Source: JBNRMR01 sp050942895 (GTDB taxonomy: Bacteria; Bacillota; Clostridia; Christensenellales; UBA1750). Taken from it: a stretch of 64,000 bases of DNA. The position numbers were made by a program, and so were the translations under genes. The notes under the pieces were generated by a model, which was given only the letters and a program-made list of their open reading frames with translations, searched no databases and was not told the origin of the DNA. This document shows positions 33,066 to 41,446 of this stretch, piece by piece. Every line of letters begins with the position of its first letter. Position 1 is the stretch's first letter. The DNA is taken from the NCBI GenBank assembly GCA_050942895.1, contig JBMNOE010000004.1:62001-126000 (forward strand), in the 5' to 3' direction.

Positions 33066-33719
33066 ATGATTACGCAAAATTTGGATAAGTTAAACTTTGA
33101 TGAAAAAGGATTAATTCCCGCCATAGTGCAGGAATACTCAACCGGCAAGGTGCTGATGATGGCCTATATGAACAGACAAAGCCTTGATATCAGCCTTGCG
33201 GAGGGGAAAACCTGCTTCTATTCCCGCAGCAGGGAGGGGCTTTGGCGCAAGGGCGAAACAAGCGGTAATTTTCAGCAGATAGTCAGCGTTAAGTCCGACT
33301 GCGACGGCGACACCCTGCTGATAAAGGTCATCAAGGCGGGGCCGGCCTGCCACACGGGCAATGAAAGCTGCTTTTTCGATGACATATTTGAGGATGACAG
33401 GCATATAGATTTTTCGATGGACGATCTTTACAGCCTTATTATGGGCCGAAAGACGGAGAAAAAAGAAGGCTCATACACCACCTACCTTTTTGAAAAGGGC
33501 AAGGAAAAAATACTCAAAAAGGTGGGGGAGGAGTGCAGTGAGGTCATAATCGGCGCTATGAAAAACAGCAAGGAGGAAACCGTATACGAGCTTGCAGACC
33601 TGGCTTATCACTCGCTGGTGCTGATGGCGGAAATGGGAATATCATTGGAGGATATTCGCGAGGAGCTGGCGGGCCGCCATGTGGTGGACAAGAAAACTAA
33701 GCAGGAAACCATGAAGTGA
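33066..33719 (+). CDS. hisI: bifunctional phosphoribosyl-AMP cyclohydrolase / phosphoribosyl-ATP pyrophosphatase
   Basis: 217 residues. The N-terminal HisI half has VLMMAYMNRQSLDISLAEGKTCFYSRSR, the WRKGETSGNFQ block and the metal-binding VKSDCDGDTLLIKV...ACHTGNESCF. The C-terminal HisE half (from about residue 130) has YLFEKGKEKILKKVGEECSEVIIGA and the ELADLAYHSLVLM helix of the MazG-like fold. It carries out steps 2 and 3 of the pathway. It is the last gene of the his operon. No strong terminator follows; the next gene has its own promoter. Confidence 0.95.
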   Translation: MITQNLDKLNFDEKGLIPAIVQEYSTGKVLMMAYMNRQSLDISLAEGKTCFYSRSREGLWRKGETSGNFQQIVSVKSDCDGDTLLIKVIKAGPACHTGNESCFFDDIFEDDRHIDFSMDDLYSLIMGRKTEKKEGSYTTYLFEKGKEKILKKVGEECSEVIIGAMKNSKEETVYELADLAYHSLVLMAEMGISLEDIREELAGRHVVDKKTKQETMK

Positions 33720-33750
33720 CATGAAGTGACGATGTTTGCCGAAAATTATC

Positions 33751-33779
33751 TTTCACAATCGTTTGCTTTATGCTATACT
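33751..33779 (+). promoter_or_regulatory. possible promoter of the small membrane protein
   Basis: A good -10 TATACT (33774-33779), 17 bases after TTTCAC (33751-33756), which is a weak -35. It lies 90 bases before the next gene and 30 after hisI. Confidence 0.35.
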
Positions 33780-33870
33780 ATTGTATGGTTTTCGGCTATC
33801 TTGGTTATTTTTATTGTTTCAGTTATTTTAGTTATTGCGAAAGTCTTCTCGCTGAATGGGAGGGTGTTTT

Positions 33871-34413
33871 TTGGTAAAGCGCAGAAAAAATGGAAGCCTT
33901 TTTCTATTTATAATCAGCTGTGCGACTTTGGCGCTGGGCGTCTTTTTCATAGTTGATATTTTTGACAACTTTATGGCCGCAATCATGGTTTTTGCTGCCG
34001 CAATGCTGGTCATAGGGGTGGCATATCTGGCGTTTTATTCGCTTTCCCCCGGAGTGATGACCGCTGAATGGCCTATTATTGAGGGCCTGACCGATGTTCT
34101 TTTGGCGATAGTGCTTTTCATGTCCATGAATACGGCAAAGACAGATATGATACTGTATATTCTCTCTATCTGGGCGCTGGCGGGCGCCACGTCAAGGGTT
34201 GCGACCTCTTTAAAGCTGAGCAAGAATGTAAAAAGACAGGCCTTTTTTAACGCGGGAGCATGCCTGGTCGCCGCGATAGTGATAGCTGGGTTGACGATAT
34301 TCACCCAGTTCCCCCCGCAGATTATTGCCGGCGCTGGAATCATCATATATTCTTTTGGGTCATTTGTAAGCCCTAGAAGGGCCTTTTTCCCAAAATCGAA
34401 GCAATTTGCATAA
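33871..34413 (+). CDS. HdeD/DUF308-like small membrane protein
   Basis: 180 residues from TTG 33871. GGGAGGGTG (33858-33866) is the ribosome binding site, so the ATG at 33856, which lies within it, is not used. It has about six hydrophobic helices arranged as short pairs (FLFIISCATLALGVFFIV, FMAAIMVFAAAMLVIGVAYL and so on), a basic N-terminus and a basic C-terminal tail, as in the DUF308/HdeD group. The role is unknown in Bacillota; HdeD is linked to acid resistance in E. coli. Confidence 0.6.
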   Translation: MVKRRKNGSLFLFIISCATLALGVFFIVDIFDNFMAAIMVFAAAMLVIGVAYLAFYSLSPGVMTAEWPIIEGLTDVLLAIVLFMSMNTAKTDMILYILSIWALAGATSRVATSLKLSKNVKRQAFFNAGACLVAAIVIAGLTIFTQFPPQIIAGAGIIIYSFGSFVSPRRAFFPKSKQFA

Positions 34414-34442
34414 ATATTACCGGTTTTATTTTGTGCAATGTG

Positions 34443-34471
34443 TTGACAAAAACATTTTTTGGAGATATAAT
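34443..34471 (+). promoter_or_regulatory. strong sigma-A promoter
   Basis: Consensus TTGACA (34443-34448), 17-base spacer, consensus TATAAT (34466-34471). It drives a short structured RNA that ends at a terminator at 34543-34586. Confidence 0.8.
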
Positions 34472-34476
34472 GACAT

Positions 34477-34586
34477 AGTAGCTAAGACAGACGGCTACTG
34501 AAGATGATCTTATTTGCCGGTTCTACCGGTTAAGATAGGCAGATTGACTTTGGTTGAGAGAAGGCAACCAAAGTCAATTCTTTTTT
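34477..34586 (+). ncRNA. riboswitch-like leader with terminator, candidate guanidine-IV (mepA motif) type
   Basis: Three hairpins follow the promoter. P1 is AGTAGC/GCTACT (34477-34482, 34494-34499) with an 11-base loop TAAGACAGACG. P2 is ATCTTA/TAAGAT (34507-34512, 34531-34536) with an inner CCGGT-TCT-ACCGG hairpin. A perfect 14-bp terminator stem (34543-34556 with 34565-34578) is followed by a T-run. Loop bases TAAGA (34483-34487) are complementary to TCTTA (34508-34512), so P2 and a P1-loop pairing exclude each other, as in a switch. The next gene is a MATE exporter, and guanidine-IV riboswitches control such genes in Clostridia. The class is inferred, not matched. The remaining 34587-34815 holds a second TATAAT (near 34690) and no gene. 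Confidence 0.5.
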
Positions 34587-34815
34587 GTCCGTTGTCATTT
34601 AAGCTCTTGTGCGAAATAAGAAGGGCGCGGCCTAGTAAGACTTCTGTATAGGAAAATGTTTTAGCTGGCGTTTCAATGAAAACATGATATAATTATTATG
34701 AGTTTAGCTATTTTTGAAGAAAACCGCGGGTTGGCGGGCAGGCTCGGCACACCTGAAAGCGGATATAATATAAACATATATAATATAAATATAACAATTT
34801 TTAAAGAGGTGTGAT

Positions 34816-36249
34816 TTGCAGGATTCATCAAGGCAGGAATCATTATTTATCAAGATGACTCAAAGGCCGGTAAAGCGTTTGATACTCTCCCTTTCAGTCC
34901 CCACGATAGTCAGCATGATGATCTCATCCATATACAACATGGCGGACACATACTTTGTTGGCCGGCTTGGCACCAGCGCAACGGGGGCGGTAGGCATCGT
35001 CTTTTCGCTTATGGTCATCATTCAAGCGGTGGGGTTCACATTCGGAGTCGGCGCAGGCAGTTTGATATCAAGGCTGCTTGGCCAAAAGCGAAACCAGGAG
35101 GCCGACAGCGTGGCCGTGACCGCACTTTTGATGTCCGTGGGTCTTGGCTTCATAATAATGGCGATAGGCCTTATATTCGTTCAGGATATAATGCGTGTTT
35201 TGGGCGCGACGGAAACGATTTTGCCCTATGCGGTGGATTACGCCGAGTTTATACTCATCGGCGCGCCGTACATGACGGCTTCTTTGGTGATGAATAATAT
35301 CCTTAGGAGCGAGGGAAGCGCCACCCTTTCGATGGTGGGCATAGCCGTGGGAGGAGTCTTGAACATAATCCTTGATCCCATATTCATATTCACGCTGGAT
35401 ATGGGCATGAAGGGCGCGGCGCTGGCCACGCTGATAAGCCAGTTTGTGAGTTTTTGCATACTTTTGAGCATGCTTCTTAGCAAAAGAAGCAGCATTAGCC
35501 TTAAGCTTAAGAACTTTACTCTTAAGCCGCAGGTGCATATGGAGATATTGAAGATCGGCTCTCCGTCGTTTTTTAGGCAAATCCTTGCCAGTATCGCTTC
35601 CGTATGCCTGAACACATTCGCAGGCCCCTTCGGTGACTATGCTATCGCCGCCATGAGCGTTGTTTCAAGGATAATGTTCTTCATGGTATCGGCTCTGCTG
35701 GGCTTTGGACAGGCCTTTACGCCTGTGGCCGGATACAACTACGGCGCCAAGCGCTATGACAGGCTTTGGGACAGCTACTGGTTTTGCATATGGTTTTCAG
35801 CGGCGGTTGTAAGCTTCATGGGCATCGTGGCCTTCATATTTGCTGAAAATATTGTCACTCTTTTCAGGAAGGATGATTTAGACGTGATATTAACCGGCAC
35901 AATCGCTCTTAGGGCGCAGTGTATCACTTTGCCGCTGCAGGCTTTCGTAATAACAAGCAATATGCTCTTTCAGGCCACCGGCAGGGCTGTAAAAGCGGCT
36001 GTGCTGGCCCTTGCAAGACAGGGGTTGTTCTTCATTCCCTTGATATTCATACTGTCAAAGACGCTGGGTTTAACGGGCGTTCAGATAAGCCAGGCGGCGG
36101 CCGACCTTTGCACATTCATTATTGCGGTGCCGGTAGTCTACAGCTTCATGAAGGAAATAAAGACGCTGAAGGATGGCATGGCCGATATCGAAGGCCTGGA
36201 GGAGATGCGGCTTGCCGGCGACGGGGCGGCCGTAAAAAGTCAGGGATAG
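34816..36249 (+). CDS. MATE family efflux transporter
   Basis: 477 residues from TTG 34816 (AGAGGTG five bases upstream). Twelve membrane helices in two homologous halves. The N-terminal block RLILSLSVPTIVSMMISSIYNMADTYFVGRLGTSATGAVGI is the NorM/DinF/MepA signature, and the second half repeats it (SPSFFRQILASIASVCLNTFAG). MATE proteins expel cationic compounds using a sodium or proton gradient. The promoter-terminator unit upstream suggests ligand-controlled readthrough into this gene; if guanidine-IV, a cationic guanidine-like compound would be the trigger. It lies 42 bases before the oxidoreductase gene. Confidence 0.92.
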   Translation: MQDSSRQESLFIKMTQRPVKRLILSLSVPTIVSMMISSIYNMADTYFVGRLGTSATGAVGIVFSLMVIIQAVGFTFGVGAGSLISRLLGQKRNQEADSVAVTALLMSVGLGFIIMAIGLIFVQDIMRVLGATETILPYAVDYAEFILIGAPYMTASLVMNNILRSEGSATLSMVGIAVGGVLNIILDPIFIFTLDMGMKGAALATLISQFVSFCILLSMLLSKRSSISLKLKNFTLKPQVHMEILKIGSPSFFRQILASIASVCLNTFAGPFGDYAIAAMSVVSRIMFFMVSALLGFGQAFTPVAGYNYGAKRYDRLWDSYWFCIWFSAAVVSFMGIVAFIFAENIVTLFRKDDLDVILTGTIALRAQCITLPLQAFVITSNMLFQATGRAVKAAVLALARQGLFFIPLIFILSKTLGLTGVQISQAAADLCTFIIAVPVVYSFMKEIKTLKDGMADIEGLEEMRLAGDGAAVKSQG

Positions 36250-36291
36250 ATCAAAATAAATGATAAAAATCGACTAATCAGGAGGTAGGAT

Positions 36292-37377
36292 ATGAGCAAC
36301 AGAGGTGACGGTTTAAACTATGCGCCAAAGGGAAAGGCGAGGCCGGTTGTTGAAAAGGGAGAGTTTGTTTTTGCGGCTACAGGGCTGGATCATGGCCATA
36401 TAAACGGCATGTGCAACGGCCTTAGCGAGGCCGGCGGCGTTCTGAAGTGGGTTTATGACCCCAACACAAAGGCTGCCGAAGCTCTGGCGGCCAAGTTCCC
36501 GGGGGCGAAGATCGCCAGGAGCGAGCAGGAGCTTTTAGACGATACAGAGGTGAAGCTGGTGGCCGGCGCGGCGATTCCCGCCCGCAGATGCGCCCTGGGC
36601 CTTCGGGTGATGGACGCAGGAAAGGACTATTTCACCGACAAAACTCCGCTGACCAGCCTGGAGCAGCTTGAGCAGGCCAAGGCGAAGGTGAAGGAGACGG
36701 GCAAAAAATACGCCGTTTACTACAGCGAAAGACTGCATGTGGAAAGCGCGATATACGCCGGAAATCTTATCGAGGACGGCGCAATCGGCAAGGTTTTGCA
36801 GGTCACGGGCCTTGGGCCCCACAGGCTCAGCAAGCCCACCCGGCCGGACTGGTTCTGGAGCAAGACAGAGACAGGCGGCATACTCTGCGATATCGGCAGC
36901 CATCAGATAGAGCAGTTCCTCTTTTACAGCGGAGCGAAGGATGCTAAGGTTACATACGGCAGGGTTGCCAACTTTGGCAATCCGGATTATCCTGAGTTTG
37001 AGGATTTTGGAGAGGCGGCTCTCGTCGGCGATAACGGCGCTAGCGATTATTTCAGGGTGGACTGGTTCACTCCTGACGGCCTGGGTGTCTGGGGCGACGG
37101 CAGGCTGTTCATTTTGGGCACGGATGGCTACATCGAGCAGCGCAAGTATATCGACGTGGCCAGGGCGCAGGCGGGCAGCCAGCTTTATGTGGTGGACCAT
37201 GGCAAGGAAAGGCATATAGACTGCAACAACACCGTTGGCTATCCATACTTTGGCCAGTTGATACTGGATTGTCTGAACAGAACTGAAAATGCAATGACCC
37301 AGGATCATGCCTTTAAGGCGGTAGAGCTTTGCGTTAAGGCACAGATGATGGCTGACGCAACCCGCGGCGATGTATAG
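36292..37377 (+). CDS. Gfo/Idh/MocA family oxidoreductase
   Basis: 361 residues with AGGAGGTAGGAT before the ATG. The N-terminal Rossmann fold begins FAATGLDHGHINGMCNG, a variant of the GxGxxG loop with His instead of Gly, as in one known subgroup. The usual E-K-P of the family is D-K-T-P (YFTDKTPLTSLEQ). The C-terminal beta-sheet domain has GGILCDIGSHQIEQFLFYSG, where Asp and His fit the catalytic site. It probably oxidises or reduces a sugar or inositol derivative with NAD(P). It may be cotranscribed with the MATE gene; the two have no obvious functional link. Confidence 0.85.
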   Translation: MSNRGDGLNYAPKGKARPVVEKGEFVFAATGLDHGHINGMCNGLSEAGGVLKWVYDPNTKAAEALAAKFPGAKIARSEQELLDDTEVKLVAGAAIPARRCALGLRVMDAGKDYFTDKTPLTSLEQLEQAKAKVKETGKKYAVYYSERLHVESAIYAGNLIEDGAIGKVLQVTGLGPHRLSKPTRPDWFWSKTETGGILCDIGSHQIEQFLFYSGAKDAKVTYGRVANFGNPDYPEFEDFGEAALVGDNGASDYFRVDWFTPDGLGVWGDGRLFILGTDGYIEQRKYIDVARAQAGSQLYVVDHGKERHIDCNNTVGYPYFGQLILDCLNRTENAMTQDHAFKAVELCVKAQMMADATRGDV

Positions 37378-37412
37378 CCGGCCATTTGTCTGCTGAATAA
37401 CTGAATAAATTT

Positions 37413-37446
37413 AAAAGGAGCGCCTTTGGGGCGTTCCTTTTTTGTT
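37413..37446. terminator. bidirectional intrinsic terminator
   Basis: AAGGAGCGCC-TTTG-GGGCGTTCCTT hairpin, followed by T-runs, between the convergent oxidoreductase and MFS genes. Confidence 0.75.
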
Positions 37447-37466
37447 TTATTTTTGATTAAGCCGCA

Positions 37467-38747
37467 TTATCCGCCCAAGGCCAAGGTGTCGGTTGCATTT
37501 TTGTCGGCGGGAGTGCGCAGGCGCAGCACCAGCGCCGAACCCAGGACTCCGAAGGCAAGGACGGCGGCAAAGACAGGCAAAAAGCCCAGCTTTTCCGCCA
37601 CAAGTCCGGCAAAATAGGGCCCAAAGGCTGCGGGAACCTGCGCCAGGGACTGCATCACCAGTATTATCGGTCTGTTTTCCTCGTTTGAAAGCCTTATCAG
37701 TTCATTGGTATAGCCGACCCAGGCCATTTGGATGAAGCCCACCAAAAAGACCATGGAATACACCAGCGCTGCGCTGCCGAGCAAATAGGCTGAAACGCCA
37801 ATAGCGCCCAGCAGGGAGGCGGCGAACATGGAGCCAATCATTATGGCATGAGGCATGAAATAACGGCTTATCCTGCCCCAGAAGAAGCCTCCGATGAACA
37901 TGCCAGACATCTGAATGTACACCATGGAGGAGGTCTGGGAGGTTGTCATATTAAGGGAGGATGTGCCAAAAAGTACCACCAGGGGTGATGCCATGAGGGC
38001 CATGGCGTATATCGCCCGGCAGATGATGACTTTGCGGATGCGGGGCTCGCTATTCCAAATGGGGGCGAAAGCGCCGATGTATTGCCTGAGCGAGTAGCGC
38101 CTTCGAACCTGCGGCTGCATGTCCTCTCTGTCGCGCAGCAGGAATATAAAAACCGTGTTAAGGCAGAACAATGTGCCGCATATGCCGAAGATAATGCTAT
38201 ACTTTATGTCCGGCTCAAGGCTGCCGGATAGAATGAACTTGATTAAAAAACCGGCTGCAATGCTCAAAACCCCAGCAAGCATCTGAGAATTGCCGATCAT
38301 CTGCCCTCGAAACTTATCGGGAATGGTGCGGGCGGTCAGGTTAGTCCATATGAGGGCGAGACAGCCGTCCCCAAAGAAAAACAAGCCCAGCAAAACCACC
38401 AGCAGCCCGGCGGAGAAAAAGTCGCTGAGGGGGGAGAGCAAGGCCGGGACCATTAACAGAGGCAGGCCGCGGCTGAATAGAGCCAGCATGCGCATGGCCT
38501 TCATTTTGTCGGCGATCTCCACCTGCACCATGCCCATCAAAAACTGTGCCAGCATGAATGAAAATGTGCGGATAACGGCGGAAAGGCCCGCAAGCTGCAT
38601 CGATCCTGTGTATTGGTGAATGAAAACGGAAACAACGGTATTACCGTCTATAAAGGCTGCGGCAACCCAAAACAGAGAGCTTTCGGCAATCATAAACTTA
38701 TAATTGCGCTTAAATAGCTTCATCAATTTTGGTTCGGTATATTCCAT
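37467..38747 (-). CDS. MFS transporter
   Basis: 426 residues from ATG 38747 (GGAGGTG five bases upstream). Twelve predicted membrane helices with a central cytoplasmic loop that holds RDREDMQPQVRRRYSLRQYI. The motif between helices 2 and 3 is VEIADKMKAMRML, a degenerate form of the MFS loop GxxxDRxGRR. It is most like the uncharacterised carriers near sugar-utilisation genes in Clostridia. The substrate is unknown. It is followed on the same strand (upstream in coordinate order reversed) by the AraC sensor gene 120 bases away, so both could belong to the same carbohydrate locus. Confidence 0.83.
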   Translation of the reverse strand: MEYTEPKLMKLFKRNYKFMIAESSLFWVAAAFIDGNTVVSVFIHQYTGSMQLAGLSAVIRTFSFMLAQFLMGMVQVEIADKMKAMRMLALFSRGLPLLMVPALLSPLSDFFSAGLLVVLLGLFFFGDGCLALIWTNLTARTIPDKFRGQMIGNSQMLAGVLSIAAGFLIKFILSGSLEPDIKYSIIFGICGTLFCLNTVFIFLLRDREDMQPQVRRRYSLRQYIGAFAPIWNSEPRIRKVIICRAIYAMALMASPLVVLFGTSSLNMTTSQTSSMVYIQMSGMFIGGFFWGRISRYFMPHAIMIGSMFAASLLGAIGVSAYLLGSAALVYSMVFLVGFIQMAWVGYTNELIRLSNEENRPIILVMQSLAQVPAAFGPYFAGLVAEKLGFLPVFAAVLAFGVLGSALVLRLRTPADKNATDTLALGG

Positions 38748-38870
38748 AGAGCACCTCCGGCAGATCATCAGCATGATTATATATGACTAAATGGAATAAT
38801 ACAATCAAAACATGCTCTCTGATGCGGACAAAGCTTCTTGCCGATACAAATGCAAGGAATGCGGGTTGCA

Positions 38871-41096
38871 TTAAAGCGTTTCCGACTGTTCGGCCATCAG
38901 CTTAAACTGCCCCGGGGTGATGCTTTCATACTTTTTGAATACCCGTAAAAATGTGTTTATGTTTACATAGCCAACCATGCGGCCGATGTCGTTTATGCCG
39001 TATGTGCCCTGGGAGAGAAGGCGCTTTGCGGCTTCGATGCGGGTGCGGTTGATGATCTCCAGCAGGCTTTCGCCCTGGGTTTTGCTGCTGAAAAGGGCGA
39101 ACACGCTGGAGCGCGAGCGGCCGAAATGCTGGCAAATCTGATCAACGCTCAGGTTTGGATCGGCGTAATTTTCGTTTATATATTCTATGATCTGTTGGCG
39201 AAGCAGGCTGTTATCGCAGCTTTCATGGCCCTCATCCGGCTTACATACGATATCGATGGCCTTATCCAGCACTTTAAACATATCATCCGCGCTTAAGTAG
39301 CGAAGCCTTGATATTTTAACATCCAGCATCTTTCCATCAGCAATATTCAGCGACTGTTCTGGTCTCGCTTTTAAAACGGAGCTTAAAAAGTCCATCATCA
39401 AAAGCCAGGCAAGATCCATGGATATCATTTGGCTGGTGTTTTTATCCCATATTTCTTTCATGATTTTCCTGGCTGCAGCCTTATCGCCCACTGAAACGCA
39501 GTTGATGAACCGGCGTTCGTCCTCAGGCGAATATTGGTAGCTTCCGCTGCTCTCCTCCGCGATTTTGCTATAGAAAAGAAAAGATTCGCTGCCTAAGGCG
39601 CAAAGGTAATCCAGCGTATAAAGCGCTTCGTCATATGCCACGGCTATTCCAAGAGCCGTCTCGTGGATATCGCTGGCAGCCAGCACTATGCTTTGGGAAA
39701 AATCATAAAGAGAGCCGGCCATAGTCACGATGTTTCTTTCATATTCGTCTTGGGGCATGCCGCTTACATCCACCAAGGCTGCCAAGCGTCCGTCAATGCG
39801 CACATGATAGCCGTAAAAAAGGCTGCGACTGCAATCATCGATGTTCACAAGCTGGCAAAGCTGGCTCTCGCAGTCCTCATCGCCAGCGCAGTCCAGCAAA
39901 AGCACGGCAAAGGCGTTTGAGGAATAATCAAAGTCCAGCAAAGGCAGGTATTCCTCCATTGATATGCCCATGTCGGCATGTCCCAGCATCAGCCTTTCAA
40001 TATAGGCCACCCTGAGCTTTTCCCTGTGCTGGCTCAAAAGCACATTGCTCTGCTCATTTGTTTCCAACACGGCGTCTATTGAACGTTTAATATAATCCAG
40101 TTCGCTCATGCCCTTGCTTGCAAAATTATGTCTTTCAAGAGAGGCAACCATATCACGTAGAGGGTTGTAGTTTTTGCGAAGAGCATAGATGATTATCAAT
40201 GCGCAGGCCGCGACCGCTCCCGCCAGGCTCAGTCCAGAATATTTAAGGAGATTCCGAGTGGGCTCGCTGTAAATTGAAAGGGGGAAATAGGAGTGCAGCT
40301 GCCAGCCAAGGGAGGTTGATGAGACGCTGCGCATGCTGTAGCTGCCCATATCCAACTCATCCGGTGCAGTGGGCGAATTTGTGGCCAATAGCTCTCCATA
40401 ATCGCTGTATATGGCGACGATTGCTCCGTTGGAGGCGGTTAGCTTGTCGATGAGGCTGGTTATTTTGGAGCTTTTTAAAGTCAAGCATATGACGGCGCCG
40501 GTGCCTGAGTCCTTGGCCATGTTAAAGGGCAAAAGATATACTATGCTATCGCTGCCCTTATCGGCGGGCCAATATGTGAAGGTTCGCTGGTTCAGCCCGC
40601 AAAGAGAGTCAACCCACTGGCTGTAGTTGATGGAATATGCCTTGTTATATGGCTCTGTGTATTCTGTGCTGTAAAATATGGTGGAGCCGGCCTTTGTTTG
40701 GTTGCTGATGACGCAGTCACTTTTGCTGAAATATACATATGCTGATTCGCAAAAGGTATGCTTGACAACAAAATCAGCCAATAGATCGCGTATTTTTAGG
40801 GAGTCAACTGCGGCTGATATGTCCAATGCTTCCTCGGTGGCGGTCATATTTCGTATTTGCGGATCAATGACGAGATGATAGGAGTTTATCAATATGGGGT
40901 TTATCTCGCTTTCGTAAAGCTCGCACATGCTTTCCAACATGCGGCTGTTCATCTCGTCAATCTGTCTGTGCACAACGATATCGTACTGCCAAAGCATGTA
41001 AAACCAGGACATTATGGGGAGAATCAAAATGAGCAGATAGGAAATCAGCCAGCTTATAAGGACCTGCTTTTTTGTCCTGTTGCGCTTGATGATCAA
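38871..41096 (-). CDS. membrane-anchored AraC family regulator with extracellular sensor
   Basis: 741 residues from TTG 41096; GGAGG lies eight bases upstream and the nearby ATG runs into a stop. Residues 10-30 are a membrane helix. A ~250-residue extracellular Cache-like domain follows (from about 35 to 285). A second membrane helix (SLAGAVAACALIIIYAL) and a basic HAMP-like linker lead to a cytoplasmic part. The C-terminal ~100 residues are an AraC DNA-binding domain with two helix-turn-helix motifs (LSVDQICQHFGRSRSSVFALF and GINDIGRMVGYVNINTFLRVFKKYESITPGQF). This is the YesN/Cache-AraC type, which senses an outside ligand and activates sugar genes. It is divergent from the hydrolase/ABC operon and probably controls it. 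Confidence 0.9.
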   Translation of the reverse strand: MIIKRNRTKKQVLISWLISYLLILILPIMSWFYMLWQYDIVVHRQIDEMNSRMLESMCELYESEINPILINSYHLVIDPQIRNMTATEEALDISAAVDSLKIRDLLADFVVKHTFCESAYVYFSKSDCVISNQTKAGSTIFYSTEYTEPYNKAYSINYSQWVDSLCGLNQRTFTYWPADKGSDSIVYLLPFNMAKDSGTGAVICLTLKSSKITSLIDKLTASNGAIVAIYSDYGELLATNSPTAPDELDMGSYSMRSVSSTSLGWQLHSYFPLSIYSEPTRNLLKYSGLSLAGAVAACALIIIYALRKNYNPLRDMVASLERHNFASKGMSELDYIKRSIDAVLETNEQSNVLLSQHREKLRVAYIERLMLGHADMGISMEEYLPLLDFDYSSNAFAVLLLDCAGDEDCESQLCQLVNIDDCSRSLFYGYHVRIDGRLAALVDVSGMPQDEYERNIVTMAGSLYDFSQSIVLAASDIHETALGIAVAYDEALYTLDYLCALGSESFLFYSKIAEESSGSYQYSPEDERRFINCVSVGDKAAARKIMKEIWDKNTSQMISMDLAWLLMMDFLSSVLKARPEQSLNIADGKMLDVKISRLRYLSADDMFKVLDKAIDIVCKPDEGHESCDNSLLRQQIIEYINENYADPNLSVDQICQHFGRSRSSVFALFSSKTQGESLLEIINRTRIEAAKRLLSQGTYGINDIGRMVGYVNINTFLRVFKKYESITPGQFKLMAEQSETL

Positions 41097-41177
41097 GAGA
41101 TCATCCTCCTTTTATAAAAACATAGGGAAATGACTTTCAAAATTATCACTAATGAATATAGAATAAATTCTGGAGTT

Positions 41178-41206
41178 ATTATAGCATATTTCTCTATAAA
41201 GCCCAA
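41178..41206 (-). promoter_or_regulatory. predicted promoter of the AraC regulator
   Basis: On the minus strand TTGGGC (41206-41201), 17-base spacer, TATAAT (41183-41178), about 80 bases upstream of the TTG start. Confidence 0.5.
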
Positions 41207-41265
41207 AGAGTGGATGCTTTTTTATCGTCGCGGACTTTTTAATGATGCTTTGGACGATTTGGAAA

Positions 41266-41295
41266 TTGATGCCGCCGGCATATTTGTCCTATAAT
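41266..41295 (+). promoter_or_regulatory. predicted promoter of the glycan operon
   Basis: TTGATG (41266-41271), 18-base spacer, TATAAT (41290-41295). The leader is about 145 bases and has a small hairpin ACAGCT-GAAAA-AGCTGT at 41406-41422 just before the ribosome binding site. The space between the divergent promoters (41207-41265) is the expected binding place of the AraC regulator. Confidence 0.5.
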
Positions 41296-41446
41296 AATAA
41301 TGGCTGAAGGAAAAATGGAAAAATATTTTTACAGAATAAGGCAAAGTCCGGCTAGTGCCATAGTCCAGGGTTTTTCTTTAAAATGATTAAAAGTATGATT
41401 AAAAAACAGCTGAAAAAGCTGTAATATATGAAAAGGAGGGCTTGCT

